A stretch of 64,000 nucleotides of DNA. Source: Pseudoalteromonas shioyasakiensis (lineage in GTDB: Bacteria > Pseudomonadota > Gammaproteobacteria > Enterobacterales > Alteromonadaceae). Location of the stretch: assembly GCF_001550135.1 (NCBI RefSeq), contig NZ_LRUE01000022.1:297160-361159 (forward strand), in the 5' to 3' direction. Position 1 is the stretch's first letter, and every line of letters starts with the position of its first letter. The translations under genes and the position numbers were made by a program. Shown piece after piece: positions 33,234 to 42,457 of this stretch. The notes under the pieces were generated by a model. That model was not told the DNA's origin, did no database searches, and saw nothing but the letters and a program-made list of their open reading frames with translations.

Positions 33234-34412
33234 TTAATAATTAGCTTGGATCAAGATATTCCTTGGTGTCAGCTGCTTTTCGCAAAACGTACTAACTGTT
33301 ACTTGATACCCTTGTTGTTGCAAATATAAAGCACGATCGAGCACCAGCCAAACTTCAATTGCCCTTCTGAACACATGTCGGACGAGTTCAACTCGCTCAG
33401 TTACCCTTTTGCGCTTTTTACCTATCTCTAAAAATTTATTGTAATCAATGCCTTCTGGTAAATATAATGATTTTTTCTCAGCTGCCCACAAACAAAATGA
33501 GCTAAACGAATCAGAGAAAATCGCTTTGTTCACTGATGGCACACTCACATAGTGCATTTCACCGGTCAATGTTTTACGTAACGCATCAAACCCAAGACGC
33601 CATTCAACTTCTGTTTTTCTGACCTTATCAACTCGACTCGGTGCCGTTACCGTTTCTTGCAGCGCCAGTTTTAAATCGCGATGAGTAAGCGCTAGTTGGC
33701 TTTGCTTGGCAGGCTCGCTCATTGCTTGGTAGGCGTTATCTGTGAATAAATGATAACAGCATGGTGAAAAACTGATTTGCTGAGTTTTCGCTTTGCTTGC
33801 TTGCTGCATAAATGTTTGATGTAAACGACCACAGGCATGTAAAGCCACTGCATGCTGCTGGCTTTTAAAAAAGCCATCAGTGTCATCGGTTAATACATCA
33901 GCTTGTGAAAACTGCATCGCCAATTGCTGTTGCTTAGCACTGTGTTGACCTTGGTCGCACAAGTGTTGTTGTAGCTCAATGCTATGTACTCGTGGTGCTC
34001 CATTGAATGCCAACATGCGACCTAAATGCCCTTTACCAGCACACCATTCTAAAACAGGCTGGTTTAATGGCTGCTGACTGATCGCCGCGACAAAGTCTTG
34101 TAGTTGCTCAAACTTACGGCCTTTAATGCCATTACTTATCCAAAACGGAAATTCATTTCGGGCAGCACTTATCGCTGGCAACTCACACAATTCAGCCAGC
34201 TTTTCGATGTGTTCGATTTCATCAGTAAAATAACGATATAAAGCCTGCTGATCGGCATCAAGTTCACTCACTTGTTGGTCATCAAGCGCCCATAATAAGT
34301 TGGCTAATTCAGGCCAAGGAAGATCATCAAAATCAAATGCGGTACATTGCCAGTATTGGCGGGTTGAAAATAGCAGTGCATCTAAGGCAGCAAAGTGCTC
34401 GGCAAGTGTCAT
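33234..34412 (-). CDS. SAM-dependent methyltransferase (Methyltransf_32-like)
   Basis: The product is 392 aa. The SAM motif I is VLEWCAGKGHLGRMLAF, followed by HSIELQQHLCDQG. A later VALHACGRLH and SFSPCCYHLF give the Cys-rich catalytic region seen in Methyltransf_32 and the GSTCD group. The substrate is unknown; relatives are suspected RNA or small-molecule methylases. The C-terminal half is basic (KKRKRVTERVELVRHVFRRA). The gene precedes can on the same strand. Confidence 0.8.
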   Translation of the reverse strand: MTLAEHFAALDALLFSTRQYWQCTAFDFDDLPWPELANLLWALDDQQVSELDADQQALYRYFTDEIEHIEKLAELCELPAISAARNEFPFWISNGIKGRKFEQLQDFVAAISQQPLNQPVLEWCAGKGHLGRMLAFNGAPRVHSIELQQHLCDQGQHSAKQQQLAMQFSQADVLTDDTDGFFKSQQHAVALHACGRLHQTFMQQASKAKTQQISFSPCCYHLFTDNAYQAMSEPAKQSQLALTHRDLKLALQETVTAPSRVDKVRKTEVEWRLGFDALRKTLTGEMHYVSVPSVNKAIFSDSFSSFCLWAAEKKSLYLPEGIDYNKFLEIGKKRKRVTERVELVRHVFRRAIEVWLVLDRALYLQQQGYQVTVSTFCEKQLTPRNILIQANY

Positions 34413-34461
34413 AACTACTTAGCGACAAGAAATAAAAAGCAGTATAACAGATTTATCTTAT

Positions 34462-35505
34462 TTAACGTCGGTTACTACTGATCAAACGAATGTACAATGG
34501 CACACATGCAATACTTAGAATGATGGCTAGGATCAGCATCCAAGATAGCTCAAAACCTTCTGTTTGCTGTTGATCATACATAAAGCCATCAAAGGCCTGA
34601 TCAAACTCATCCTGATCTAAGCCATATAAATCTGCAATCAAGCGCCACTTTGCCATCGACATATTGCCTAAATTAATCCCCGGTGGTTGAATGTAGCTTG
34701 CTAACACATGGGCTTCATAGGCCAGCTCTTGTACGCTTTTATGGATGGCATAATGCTGCTTGGTTACATCGATGCTTTCTTCTAAGTGTAATAAGGCATA
34801 CCGCCACCCTTTTAAGCTGGCACGATAAAAGCGCTCAACAACCTCTGGCTTTTTCGCTAAAAACTGCTCTGAGGTATATAAAATATCGCCATACACATTC
34901 AAACCAAACTTTTGCGGGCAAATGAGTCGGTGACCGACTCCTTGTAGTGTCATTGTATAAGGCTCATTGGTGACATACACTTGCACCGCGTCTAAATCAC
35001 CGGCAAGCCACTCTTTAATACCGCCTTCATGGCTAGCTGCCATCAAGCTTTCTAGGCTCAATCCAGCGCGCTGTAACATCACCAGTAACTCAGCATTTTC
35101 TATTGAACCGATTTTACTTAGCTTCTTACCAGCAAAGTCTCTTGGCTGAAAAATATCTGAGTTATTTTTTACCATCCAGCAGTAAGGCGAAAACTGCAAT
35201 ATGGCTCCAAGGGCGACAACCGGAGCGCCTTGCTGACGCTTTTGTAATATTCCTGAGTGAGTAATGGCAAAGTCGGCTTTACCGCTTAGTACTTTAGGGA
35301 AGGTATCTGGATGGTTTGGATCAGCAGGAATAATAGAGACATCTAGGCCTGCCTCCTTATAAAAGCCTTTTTCTGCAGCCATATAATAGCCTGCAAATTG
35401 AAACTGGTGAGTCCATTTTAACTGTAAGCTAACTTTATCAGCACACTGTGCGCTCATAGAAAGCATTAAACAGATTAACCCTAGTAGGCTTTTTATACCT
35501 TGCAC
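34462..35505 (-). CDS. NMT1/THI5-like substrate-binding protein with C-terminal membrane anchor
   Basis: The product is 347 aa with a signal peptide (ending near SAQC-AD). An NMT1/THI5-type periplasmic binding domain begins VSLQLKWTHQFQFAGYYMA and continues with EKGFYKEAGLDVSIIP. Near the end is one transmembrane helix (SWMLILAIILSIACVPLYI), and then a 7-residue cytoplasmic tail. In related bacteria this domain is often followed across the membrane by kinase or GGDEF domains; here nothing follows. No ABC permease or ATPase lies nearby. It may bind a pyrimidine- or thiamine-like ligand and signal through a partner. Confidence 0.78.
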   Translation of the reverse strand: MQGIKSLLGLICLMLSMSAQCADKVSLQLKWTHQFQFAGYYMAAEKGFYKEAGLDVSIIPADPNHPDTFPKVLSGKADFAITHSGILQKRQQGAPVVALGAILQFSPYCWMVKNNSDIFQPRDFAGKKLSKIGSIENAELLVMLQRAGLSLESLMAASHEGGIKEWLAGDLDAVQVYVTNEPYTMTLQGVGHRLICPQKFGLNVYGDILYTSEQFLAKKPEVVERFYRASLKGWRYALLHLEESIDVTKQHYAIHKSVQELAYEAHVLASYIQPPGINLGNMSMAKWRLIADLYGLDQDEFDQAFDGFMYDQQQTEGFELSWMLILAIILSIACVPLYIRLISSNRR

Positions 35506-35597
35506 GCATCATCCTTGCTTGAAACCGTGCATTAACTATAGGAAAAATAGAGAAAAAAACAAGGCTGCTAATTAGCAGCCTTATTCAGGTTTTATAA

Positions 35598-37148
35598 CTA
35601 ATTAGCCACTTTCACTGCGCTCAACTCCTGACCTTGGCTGGTTAGGAACTGGGTGAAACATGGGTTGTTTGTTTCATCTTGAACGTTGTATCCCAAACGG
35701 TTCAAATGCTCATTGAATACCTCATAATCACTCGGTTCGATAGCAAAGGCCGCCAGCACATTACCAATAGCTCCACCATGGTTACGGTAATGGAATAAAG
35801 TAATATTCCAATTACTACCAAGGGTATCTAAGAATCGCGCCAGTGCACCTGGGTATTCAGGAAACTCAAAGCGCAGTAAACGCTCATGAAGCTGAGCTGG
35901 CGCTTTACCACCCACCATATAACGAATATGCAATTTAGCCAGCTCGTTATCTGATAGATCGCAAAATGTGTAGTCATTTTCTGTCAGTGCCGCTTTTAAC
36001 TCATCGAGCTCTTGCTGCCCTTGTCTTAAGGCAATACCAACAAAAATTTGTGCTTCGCCGGGGCCTGCATAACGGTAATTAAACTCGGTGATAGCTCTGC
36101 CACCTAATGAGTTACAAAATTGCTTAAAGCTACCCTTTTCTTCTTTAATAGTCACAGCAAGCAGTGCTTCGTTCTTTTCACCGAGAGCCGTTCGCTCTGC
36201 AACATAACGTAAGCGGTCAAAGTTTAAGTTTGCACCCGATAAAATCGCAGCTACGTTTAAGCCTTTAACACCATTTTGTTGGCACCACTTTTTAAGGCCC
36301 GCTGTTGATAGCGCCCCTGAAGGCTCCGCTATAGCACGAGTCGAAACAAAGATATCTTGCATTGCGGCGCAGATTTCGTCGCCCGTAACAGTGACCACTT
36401 CATCACAAAACTTTTGCGCTAAACGAAATGTTTCTGTGCCGATAACTTTTACGGCTACACCATCTGCAAAGCTACCAACACGGTCAAGCTCAACGGGCTT
36501 GCCTGCTTCAAGCGCTGCTTTTAGGCAAGCACTCTCATCAGCTTCAACACCAATGACTTTAATATCTGGGCGTAACGACTTAATGTACACCGCCATACCT
36601 GCTAGCAAGCCACCACCGCCAACAGGAATAAACACAGCATCAAGGTCGTTCAATTGCTGCATTAATTCACGGGCAACGGTACCTTGGCCAACAATCACAT
36701 CGGCGTCATCAAACGGTGGCACAAACACCCCGTTACGCTGCTCTGTCAGCTCTAAAGCATGGGCTTTTGCAGCATCAAAATGATGGCCGTGTAATACCAC
36801 TTCACCACCGAGCGAACGTACTGCATTCACTTTAATTTCTGGAGTTGTGACTGGCATCACAATTGTAGCTTTATGGCCTAAAAATGAAGCACTGAGTGCA
36901 ACGCCTTGTGCATGGTTACCCGCTGAGGCTGTGATCACATCAGAACCTTTTGGCAACTTGCTCAGTTTATGAAATGCACCACGAAGCTTAAATGAATAAA
37001 CCGGTTGTTGGTCTTCACGCTTTAACCACACATGGTTGCCTAGCCGTGCACTAAGATCAGCCATTTCGCTGACCTCAGTGACTTTTGCAAGGGGCTCCAT
37101 GTTCGCTTGGATAATAGCGCGAAAATAATCGAGCTCTTGAGAAACCAT
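35598..37148 (-). CDS. ilvA: Threonine ammonia-lyase, biosynthetic
   Basis: The product is 516 aa. The PLP lysine is in YSFKLRGAFHKL, the glycine-rich phosphate loop is VGGGGLLAGMA, and two C-terminal ACT-like regulatory domains (about 330-500) bind isoleucine and valine. It deaminates threonine to 2-oxobutanoate, the first step to isoleucine. It is the last gene of the ilvGMDA operon, 2 bp after ilvD. Length equals the E. coli enzyme. Confidence 0.96.
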   Translation of the reverse strand: MVSQELDYFRAIIQANMEPLAKVTEVSEMADLSARLGNHVWLKREDQQPVYSFKLRGAFHKLSKLPKGSDVITASAGNHAQGVALSASFLGHKATIVMPVTTPEIKVNAVRSLGGEVVLHGHHFDAAKAHALELTEQRNGVFVPPFDDADVIVGQGTVARELMQQLNDLDAVFIPVGGGGLLAGMAVYIKSLRPDIKVIGVEADESACLKAALEAGKPVELDRVGSFADGVAVKVIGTETFRLAQKFCDEVVTVTGDEICAAMQDIFVSTRAIAEPSGALSTAGLKKWCQQNGVKGLNVAAILSGANLNFDRLRYVAERTALGEKNEALLAVTIKEEKGSFKQFCNSLGGRAITEFNYRYAGPGEAQIFVGIALRQGQQELDELKAALTENDYTFCDLSDNELAKLHIRYMVGGKAPAQLHERLLRFEFPEYPGALARFLDTLGSNWNITLFHYRNHGGAIGNVLAAFAIEPSDYEVFNEHLNRLGYNVQDETNNPCFTQFLTSQGQELSAVKVAN

Positions 37149-37150
37149 AA

Positions 37151-39007
37151 TTAACTAAGCTCCTCAAGTTTTGCTAAATCGCGAACAGCTCCTTTGTCTG
37201 CACTGGTTGCAAGTAATGCATAGGCTTTAAGTGCAGATGAAACATAGCGGTCACGATCAAGTGGTTTATAAGCATCTTTACCGCGTGCAAGTTGCTTTTG
37301 TTTACGTGCTTCAAGCTCTTCATCTGACAACGCTAGGGTGATTTCACGGGTTGCGATATCAATGATTATTTTATCGCCATTTTCAACATAAGCGATTGCA
37401 CCACCGCTTGCTGCTTCTGGTGAAACGTGACCAATTGATAAACCTGATGTACCACCCGAGAAACGACCATCGGTGATAAGCGCACACTTTTCACCTAAGC
37501 CCATTGATTTTAAGTAACTCGTTGGATACAGCATTTCTTGCATGCCTGGGCCGCCTTTTGGTCCTTCATAACGAATAACAACAACGTCACCCGCTTTCAC
37601 TTCGCCATTAAGAATACCCTCTACCGAATCATCTTGTGATTCGTATACAACCGCAGGGCCTTCAAAGTGCAGCATTTCTTCAACTACACCGGCACTTTTA
37701 ACAATACAGCCATCAAGGGCTAAGTTACCTGAAAGTACAGCTAAGCCACCATCTTGACGAAAGGCATTTTCAACACTGCGAATACAGCCGTTTTCACGGT
37801 CATTATCAAGTTCTGGCCAGCGGCACTCTTGGCTCATTGCTTTTGTAGTGCGGATACCGGCAGGGCCTGCTTTATAGAATTTTTGCGCTACTTCATTATT
37901 AGGATCGGTGGCATCCCATTTAGTCACCATTTCGGCCATAGTGTGACCTGCTACGTGATCAACAGTTAAATCGACAAGGCCAGCCTTACCTAACTCACGG
38001 ATAATTGCCATCATGCCACCAGCACGGTGCACATCTTCAATATGATATTTATTGGTTGCAGGCGCCACCTTACAAAGGAAAGGAGTTTTACGAGAAAGCT
38101 CATCGATGTGCGACATATCAAAATCAACACCCGCTTCTTGCGCTGCAGCTAATAAGTGTAAAACCGTATTTGATGAACCACCCATAGCAATATCAACTAC
38201 CATTGCATTCATAAAGGCAGTGCGATTAGCAATAGCACGTGGTAATACTGCTGCATTATCTTTTTGATAATACTCACGGCATAAATCAACAATGCGCGCA
38301 CCCGCTTCAACGTAAAGCTGTTTACGGTCTTTATGCGTAGCAAGTGTGGTACCGTTACCCGGCAGTGCTAAACCAATCGCTTCTAATAAGCAGTTCATTG
38401 AGTTGGCAGTAAACATGCCCGAACATGAACCACAAGTAGGACACGCAGAGCGCTCTACTTTTTCTGAGTCTTCATCGCTTACTGTGGTATCAGCGCCTTT
38501 TACCATGGCATCCACTAAATCAAGTTTAATGTCGATATCAGCAAGGCGTGTTTTACCCGCTTCCATTGGACCACCTGATACGAAAATAACCGGAATATTT
38601 AAACGCAGTGCTGCGAGCATCATCCCAGGGGTGATTTTGTCGCAGTTAGAAATACAGATCATGGCATCAGCACAGTGCGCATTAACCATGTATTCCACTG
38701 AGTCAGCAATTAAGTCACGCGATGGTAGTGAATACAGCATGCCGCCGTGACCCATTGCGATACCATCGTCGATCGCAATAGTATTAAATTCTTTTGGTAC
38801 ACCACCGGCTTCGGTGATGGTTTCAGCCATTAGCTCACTAAGTTGGTTAAGGTGAACATGACCCGGTACAAACTGAGTATATGAGTTAACAACAGCGATA
38901 ATTGGCTTACCGAAGTCTTTATCTGTCATCCCTGTTGCACGCCATAAAGCACGCGCCCCTGCACGTTTGCGACCTTCTGTTGTTGTTGCACTTCTTAATT
39001 TAGCCAT
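37151..39007 (-). CDS. ilvD: Dihydroxy-acid dehydratase
   Basis: The product is 618 aa. Iron-sulfur cysteines lie in [14 protein letters not shown] and [17 protein letters not shown]. The C-terminal half has [19 protein letters not shown], the usual IlvD signature. It dehydrates dihydroxy acids in isoleucine and valine synthesis. It lies between ilvM and ilvA in the operon. No ilvE lies between ilvM and ilvD, unlike E. coli. Confidence 0.97.
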   Translation of the reverse strand: MAKLRSATTTEGRKRAGARALWRATGMTDKDFGKPIIAVVNSYTQFVPGHVHLNQLSELMAETITEAGGVPKEFNTIAIDDGIAMGHGGMLYSLPSRDLIADSVEYMVNAHCADAMICISNCDKITPGMMLAALRLNIPVIFVSGGPMEAGKTRLADIDIKLDLVDAMVKGADTTVSDEDSEKVERSACPTCGSCSGMFTANSMNCLLEAIGLALPGNGTTLATHKDRKQLYVEAGARIVDLCREYYQKDNAAVLPRAIANRTAFMNAMVVDIAMGGSSNTVLHLLAAAQEAGVDFDMSHIDELSRKTPFLCKVAPATNKYHIEDVHRAGGMMAIIRELGKAGLVDLTVDHVAGHTMAEMVTKWDATDPNNEVAQKFYKAGPAGIRTTKAMSQECRWPELDNDRENGCIRSVENAFRQDGGLAVLSGNLALDGCIVKSAGVVEEMLHFEGPAVVYESQDDSVEGILNGEVKAGDVVVIRYEGPKGGPGMQEMLYPTSYLKSMGLGEKCALITDGRFSGGTSGLSIGHVSPEAASGGAIAYVENGDKIIIDIATREITLALSDEELEARKQKQLARGKDAYKPLDRDRYVSSALKAYALLATSADKGAVRDLAKLEELS

Positions 39008-39110
39008 AATTACCTCAGTTGTTGCAGTGGCATGCCACTGACTTCCTCATTCCTAATTTATTTCTCACTAAAGCATCAATCTGATTGCTCTAGCTACCTG
39101 TTGATTTTTA

Positions 39111-39356
39111 CTAGATTGCTTGTTGTTGAAATTGGTTTTCAACATTAACGTGTTTAACATCAACCAATTTATTCAATTGTGATGTTAGTAGATAAATTGG
39201 CTTATCGCTGTCTACCGTCATAGTGACGTGAAACGCTTCATCAGCCATTTCTAAATTCATGGTTGTTAGGTCAAAGCCACGATGGCGCGCAACGCGTAAA
39301 AAGCGCTCTACAGCGACACTTTGATTCTTTAGCGCAATCGTTAGGGTGTGTTTCAT
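39111..39356 (-). CDS. ilvM: Acetolactate synthase II small subunit
   Basis: The product is 81 aa, a single short ACT domain (LTIALKNQSVAVERFLRVA, then RHRGFDLTTMNLEM). It regulates the IlvG catalytic subunit. Its ATG overlaps the ilvG stop by 4 bp (ATGA), so synthesis is coupled. IlvM-type subunits are shorter than IlvH and less sensitive to valine. Confidence 0.93.
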   Translation of the reverse strand: MKHTLTIALKNQSVAVERFLRVARHRGFDLTTMNLEMADEAFHVTMTVDSDKPIYLLTSQLNKLVDVKHVNVENQFQQQAI

Positions 39357-41002
39357 TTTACTGTCTCCGTCATCATTTCATCATTAGCAGCACCGGGTGG
39401 TACAAGCGGCCATACATTTTCTTTATCATCTATACAGGCATGCAGAATGTATGGACCTTCACTATTTACTAACGCATCAACTGCAGCATCGACTTCATCT
39501 GCTTTAGTGATGGTTTGACCTGGAATGCCAAACACCGCTGCTAACTGCACAAAATCAGGATTATCTGAAAGGTTTGTTTCAGAATAACGACCTTCAAAAA
39601 ATAGCTGCTGCCATTGACGTACCATGCCTAAGCGCTGGTTATCTAGGATTAGAATTTTAACTGGCAGATTGTTACGGCGAATTGTTGCCAGTTCTTGAAT
39701 GTTCATCATGATTGAGCCATCACCCGACACTGTGATCACAAAATCATTTGGACGAGCAACTTGAGCGCCGATAGCGGCCGGTAAACCAAAGCCCATGGTA
39801 CCCGCACCACCACTACTTAAGTGATTACTTGGGTGGCTAAACTTCATGTGTTGTGCCACCCACATTTGGTGCTGACCCACATCACAGCACACAACACCCG
39901 TTGATGGCATTTTTTGGCTTAGCTGGTTTAATAAATAAGGGGCAAATACTTTCTCGCCCGGATAGTCATAACGCCATGCATGTTCTTTCATCATGCTTTC
40001 GATGTGCGTTAACCACTCATCAGACGTTACAAAACAATCAAGTTGCGGTAATGAGGTTTTTAAATCTGCGACTAATGATGCTTTTGCAGGCTTACGCTTA
40101 CCAACCTCTGCCGCGTCGATATCAAGGTGTATCACTTTTGCTTTTGCGGCAAACTTGCTTAAATTGCCAGTAACACGGTCGTCAAAACGAGCACCGATAC
40201 AAACCAAAACATCACACTCTTGCACTGCTAAGTTAGCCGCTTTACCACCATGCATACCTAGCATGCCAAGGTCATATTCATAATCAGGTAAGACGCTGCC
40301 TAGCGCTTTTAATGTTGATACTGCTGGCATGTGAGTTTTTTCTAAAAACTGCATAAGCTCGTTTTGTGCATCCGCAGCCTGTACGCCACCACCGATATAC
40401 GCCACAGGGCGCTGCGCTTCACTTAAGATTTGGTTAGCTATCGCAACTTGGTTTGCGTCTAATTTAGGTAAATGATCTTCGGCGGCTAACCAAGGGTGGA
40501 ATGGTACTTGCGCCATTTGGATGTCTTTTGGGATATCAACTAATACAGGGCCTGGGCGGCCGCTTTGCGCTAGGTGGATGGCTTCTTGTAGTATTTCGGC
40601 TAAGTCTTCAGCTCTTTCAACCATGTAACTATGTTTAGTACATGATAACGACATACCTAACACATCTACTTCTTGAAAGGCATCGGAGCCTATCGCTGCA
40701 GTAGGTACTTGCCCTGTGATTGCAAGTAACGGCACTGAATCCATCATCGCATCAGCAAGGGCTGTTATTAAGTTAGTCGCACCTGGGCCTGATGTTGCAA
40801 AGCACACACCTAACTTGCCTGTGCTGCGGGCAAAACCTACAGCTGCAAAACCCGCTCCTTGTTCATGACGCGTCAAATAATGTTTGACTGGCGCACCGTA
40901 CAAAGCGTCGTAAATAGGCATGATGGCACCACCTGGGTATCCAAAAACATCCTTAACGCCATGTTTGGCTAATAAATCGATTGTTAACTCTGCGCCTGTC
41001 AT
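39353..41002 (-). CDS. ilvG: Acetolactate synthase II large subunit
   Basis: The product is 549 aa with full thiamine-diphosphate enzyme architecture. The N-terminus MTGAELTIDLLAKHGVKDVFGYPGG is followed by the catalytic Glu region HEQGAGFAAVGFAR, an FAD/central domain, and the TPP-Mg motif GDGSIMMNIQELATI closed by ILDNQRLGMV. The gene is intact, unlike the frameshifted ilvG of E. coli K-12. It is the first structural gene after the leader and attenuator. Confidence 0.96.
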   Translation of the reverse strand: MTGAELTIDLLAKHGVKDVFGYPGGAIMPIYDALYGAPVKHYLTRHEQGAGFAAVGFARSTGKLGVCFATSGPGATNLITALADAMMDSVPLLAITGQVPTAAIGSDAFQEVDVLGMSLSCTKHSYMVERAEDLAEILQEAIHLAQSGRPGPVLVDIPKDIQMAQVPFHPWLAAEDHLPKLDANQVAIANQILSEAQRPVAYIGGGVQAADAQNELMQFLEKTHMPAVSTLKALGSVLPDYEYDLGMLGMHGGKAANLAVQECDVLVCIGARFDDRVTGNLSKFAAKAKVIHLDIDAAEVGKRKPAKASLVADLKTSLPQLDCFVTSDEWLTHIESMMKEHAWRYDYPGEKVFAPYLLNQLSQKMPSTGVVCCDVGQHQMWVAQHMKFSHPSNHLSSGGAGTMGFGLPAAIGAQVARPNDFVITVSGDGSIMMNIQELATIRRNNLPVKILILDNQRLGMVRQWQQLFFEGRYSETNLSDNPDFVQLAAVFGIPGQTITKADEVDAAVDALVNSEGPYILHACIDDKENVWPLVPPGAANDEMMTETVK

Positions 41003-41060
41003 CGTAAATCCTCATTCCTCAGTGACATTGTGTATTTGCTGCGACTCAAACCTTAAAACG

Positions 41061-41098
41061 AAAAAGCCCCCCGGACTGTTAAGTGCGGGGGGCTTTTT
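41061..41098 (-). terminator. Attenuator terminator of the ilv operon
   Basis: A 13-bp perfect stem (AAAAAGCCCCCCG / CGGGGGGCTTTTT) lies between the leader peptide and ilvG. Its 5' arm can instead pair with a GCGGGGGCT stretch at the end of the leader region (about 41128-41138), forming the antiterminator. Classical amino-acid attenuation is expected. Confidence 0.9.
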
Positions 41099-41126
41099 AA
41101 ATGCTTCACTTTTCTCTAAGCACTAA

Positions 41127-41195
41127 CTAGCCCCCGCGGTAATAATAATCACCACGACGTTAATTAGAATTAGAGAAAGTTTGTTTGTAAGCATT
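41127..41195 (-). CDS. ilvL: ilv leader peptide region (apparent one-base frame offset)
   Basis: From ATG 41195 the leader reads MLTNKLSLILI and then, in this frame, KRRGDYYYRGG to a stop at 41127. Shifted by one base, codons at 41123-41158 read VVVIIITAGAS, the Val/Ile run that characterises ilvL of the E. coli ilvGMEDA operon. The run has no usable start in its own frame, because TAA lies just upstream. The region is therefore the leader, but a one-base excess in the AAA near 41160 separates the start from the control codons. Sequencing error, mutation or a frameshift event are all possible. Confidence 0.6.
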
Positions 41196-41257
41196 TATCT
41201 GTAACCAAATTCTGTTCATTTATAGCGGAAATCTAGCCATCCCGCTGTCTTTTTCTA

Positions 41258-41286
41258 TTAGTACCGCGCTGGGGCTTGTAAGTCAA
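41258..41286 (-). promoter_or_regulatory. Promoter of the ilvL-ilvGMDA operon
   Basis: On the minus strand TTGACT and TACTAA are separated by 17 bases and lie about 65 bp upstream of the leader ATG. The remainder of the 41287-41537 gap is A/T-rich with nothing else recognised. Confidence 0.6.
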
Positions 41287-41537
41287 CATAAAAATCAATT
41301 CAAAAAACAGGCTGAAAAGTAATATTAAAGAAATAAATATTCAACAATTTCACATATAAAGATTTATATTTCATTATTTATTGAAAATTGAAATTTCATA
41401 CCTCGTTATTTGCCATTATATGATTGATTAATTTTTAGCAATTAGATGTGATTTTTCTGCATAAAGCCGATTTAATTTAACGCCTCAAAGAAAAATTAGT
41501 TTAGTATTGAAAAAACCACGTTATGAAAAGGAAAGTT

Positions 41538-42416
41538 ATGAAATTCGTCCAGCGTATAAATGCCCTGTTTTTTATGGTGCTACTGCTTGGTTTTAGCCAA
41601 TATACACTTGCAGAGCCGGGGTTATGGAAAGTAGAAAAAAACGGCGTTGCTTCTTATTTATTCGGTACCGTGCATGTGGGTGACAACAGCATGAAAGGCT
41701 TGCCAAGTAAGGTAACAAAAGCACTCGATAACTCAGATAAAGTCATTGTTGAGGTGGATATCAGCGCCATTTCACCAATGGAAATGCAGCGTCGCTCATT
41801 ACCATTTATGATGCTGAAAAATGGCAAAACCTTACAATCAGAATTATCACCAGAAAACTATGCAAAACTGCAAAAGTACTTTGCTGATAAATCAATTGAT
41901 ATTGCAATGTTTAAGAATTTAGCACCATGGGCGGTGATGGTCACCATGATGCAAATGGAGTTCCAAAACGTTGGTTTTTCAGATCAATATGGCATCGACA
42001 AGCAAGTACTTGCTTACGCTCAAGAACATAAAATATCTATTGGTGAGCTCGAAACTCTTGAACGCCAAATGGAAATGTTTGAGCACTTAGCAATTATGAA
42101 TGACAAGATGATCGAAGAAACATTCGAGCAACTTGCAGACGTAGATACCTACTTTTTTGGTCTTATCAAGGCTTGGAAATCGGGTGATATGAAAACACTT
42201 ACGCAGTTTTACAATGAAAGCTTTGATGACTCTCAATATGGTCAACTAAGCGAGCAAGTGATGCTGATAGACCGTAACAACAATTGGGTTAATCAACTAT
42301 CGACTCGCATCGGTAAAGAAAAGCTGTTCATTGCAGTGGGCGCTTTGCACTTACCAGAGCAACACGGTTTATTGAAGCAATTAACAGATAAAGGTTTTAC
42401 CATTACCCGTATCTAA
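41538..42416 (+). CDS. TraB/GumN family protein, secreted
   Basis: The product is 292 aa with a signal peptide (ending near TLA-EP). The two metal-site motifs of TraB/GumN (Tiki-like) proteins are present: YLFGTVHVGD near the N-terminus and FIAVGALHLPEQHG near the C-terminus. These proteins are suspected metalloproteases. The ATG at 41538 follows AAAAGGAAA by 6 bases and is chosen over 41523. Monocistronic; its terminator overlaps the end of the convergent modF gene. Confidence 0.9.
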   Translation: MKFVQRINALFFMVLLLGFSQYTLAEPGLWKVEKNGVASYLFGTVHVGDNSMKGLPSKVTKALDNSDKVIVEVDISAISPMEMQRRSLPFMMLKNGKTLQSELSPENYAKLQKYFADKSIDIAMFKNLAPWAVMVTMMQMEFQNVGFSDQYGIDKQVLAYAQEHKISIGELETLERQMEMFEHLAIMNDKMIEETFEQLADVDTYFFGLIKAWKSGDMKTLTQFYNESFDDSQYGQLSEQVMLIDRNNNWVNQLSTRIGKEKLFIAVGALHLPEQHGLLKQLTDKGFTITRI

Positions 42417-42432
42417 ATGATTTCAATCGTTT

Positions 42433-42457
42433 AAAAGCGCCTTATGGCGCTTTTTTT
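42433..42457 (+). terminator. Terminator of the TraB/GumN gene, overlapping the modF 3' end
   Basis: AAAAGCGCC / GGCGCTTTT with a TTAT loop and seven T's. The modF stop codon lies in the loop, so the last modF codons also encode the hairpin. Confidence 0.88.
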
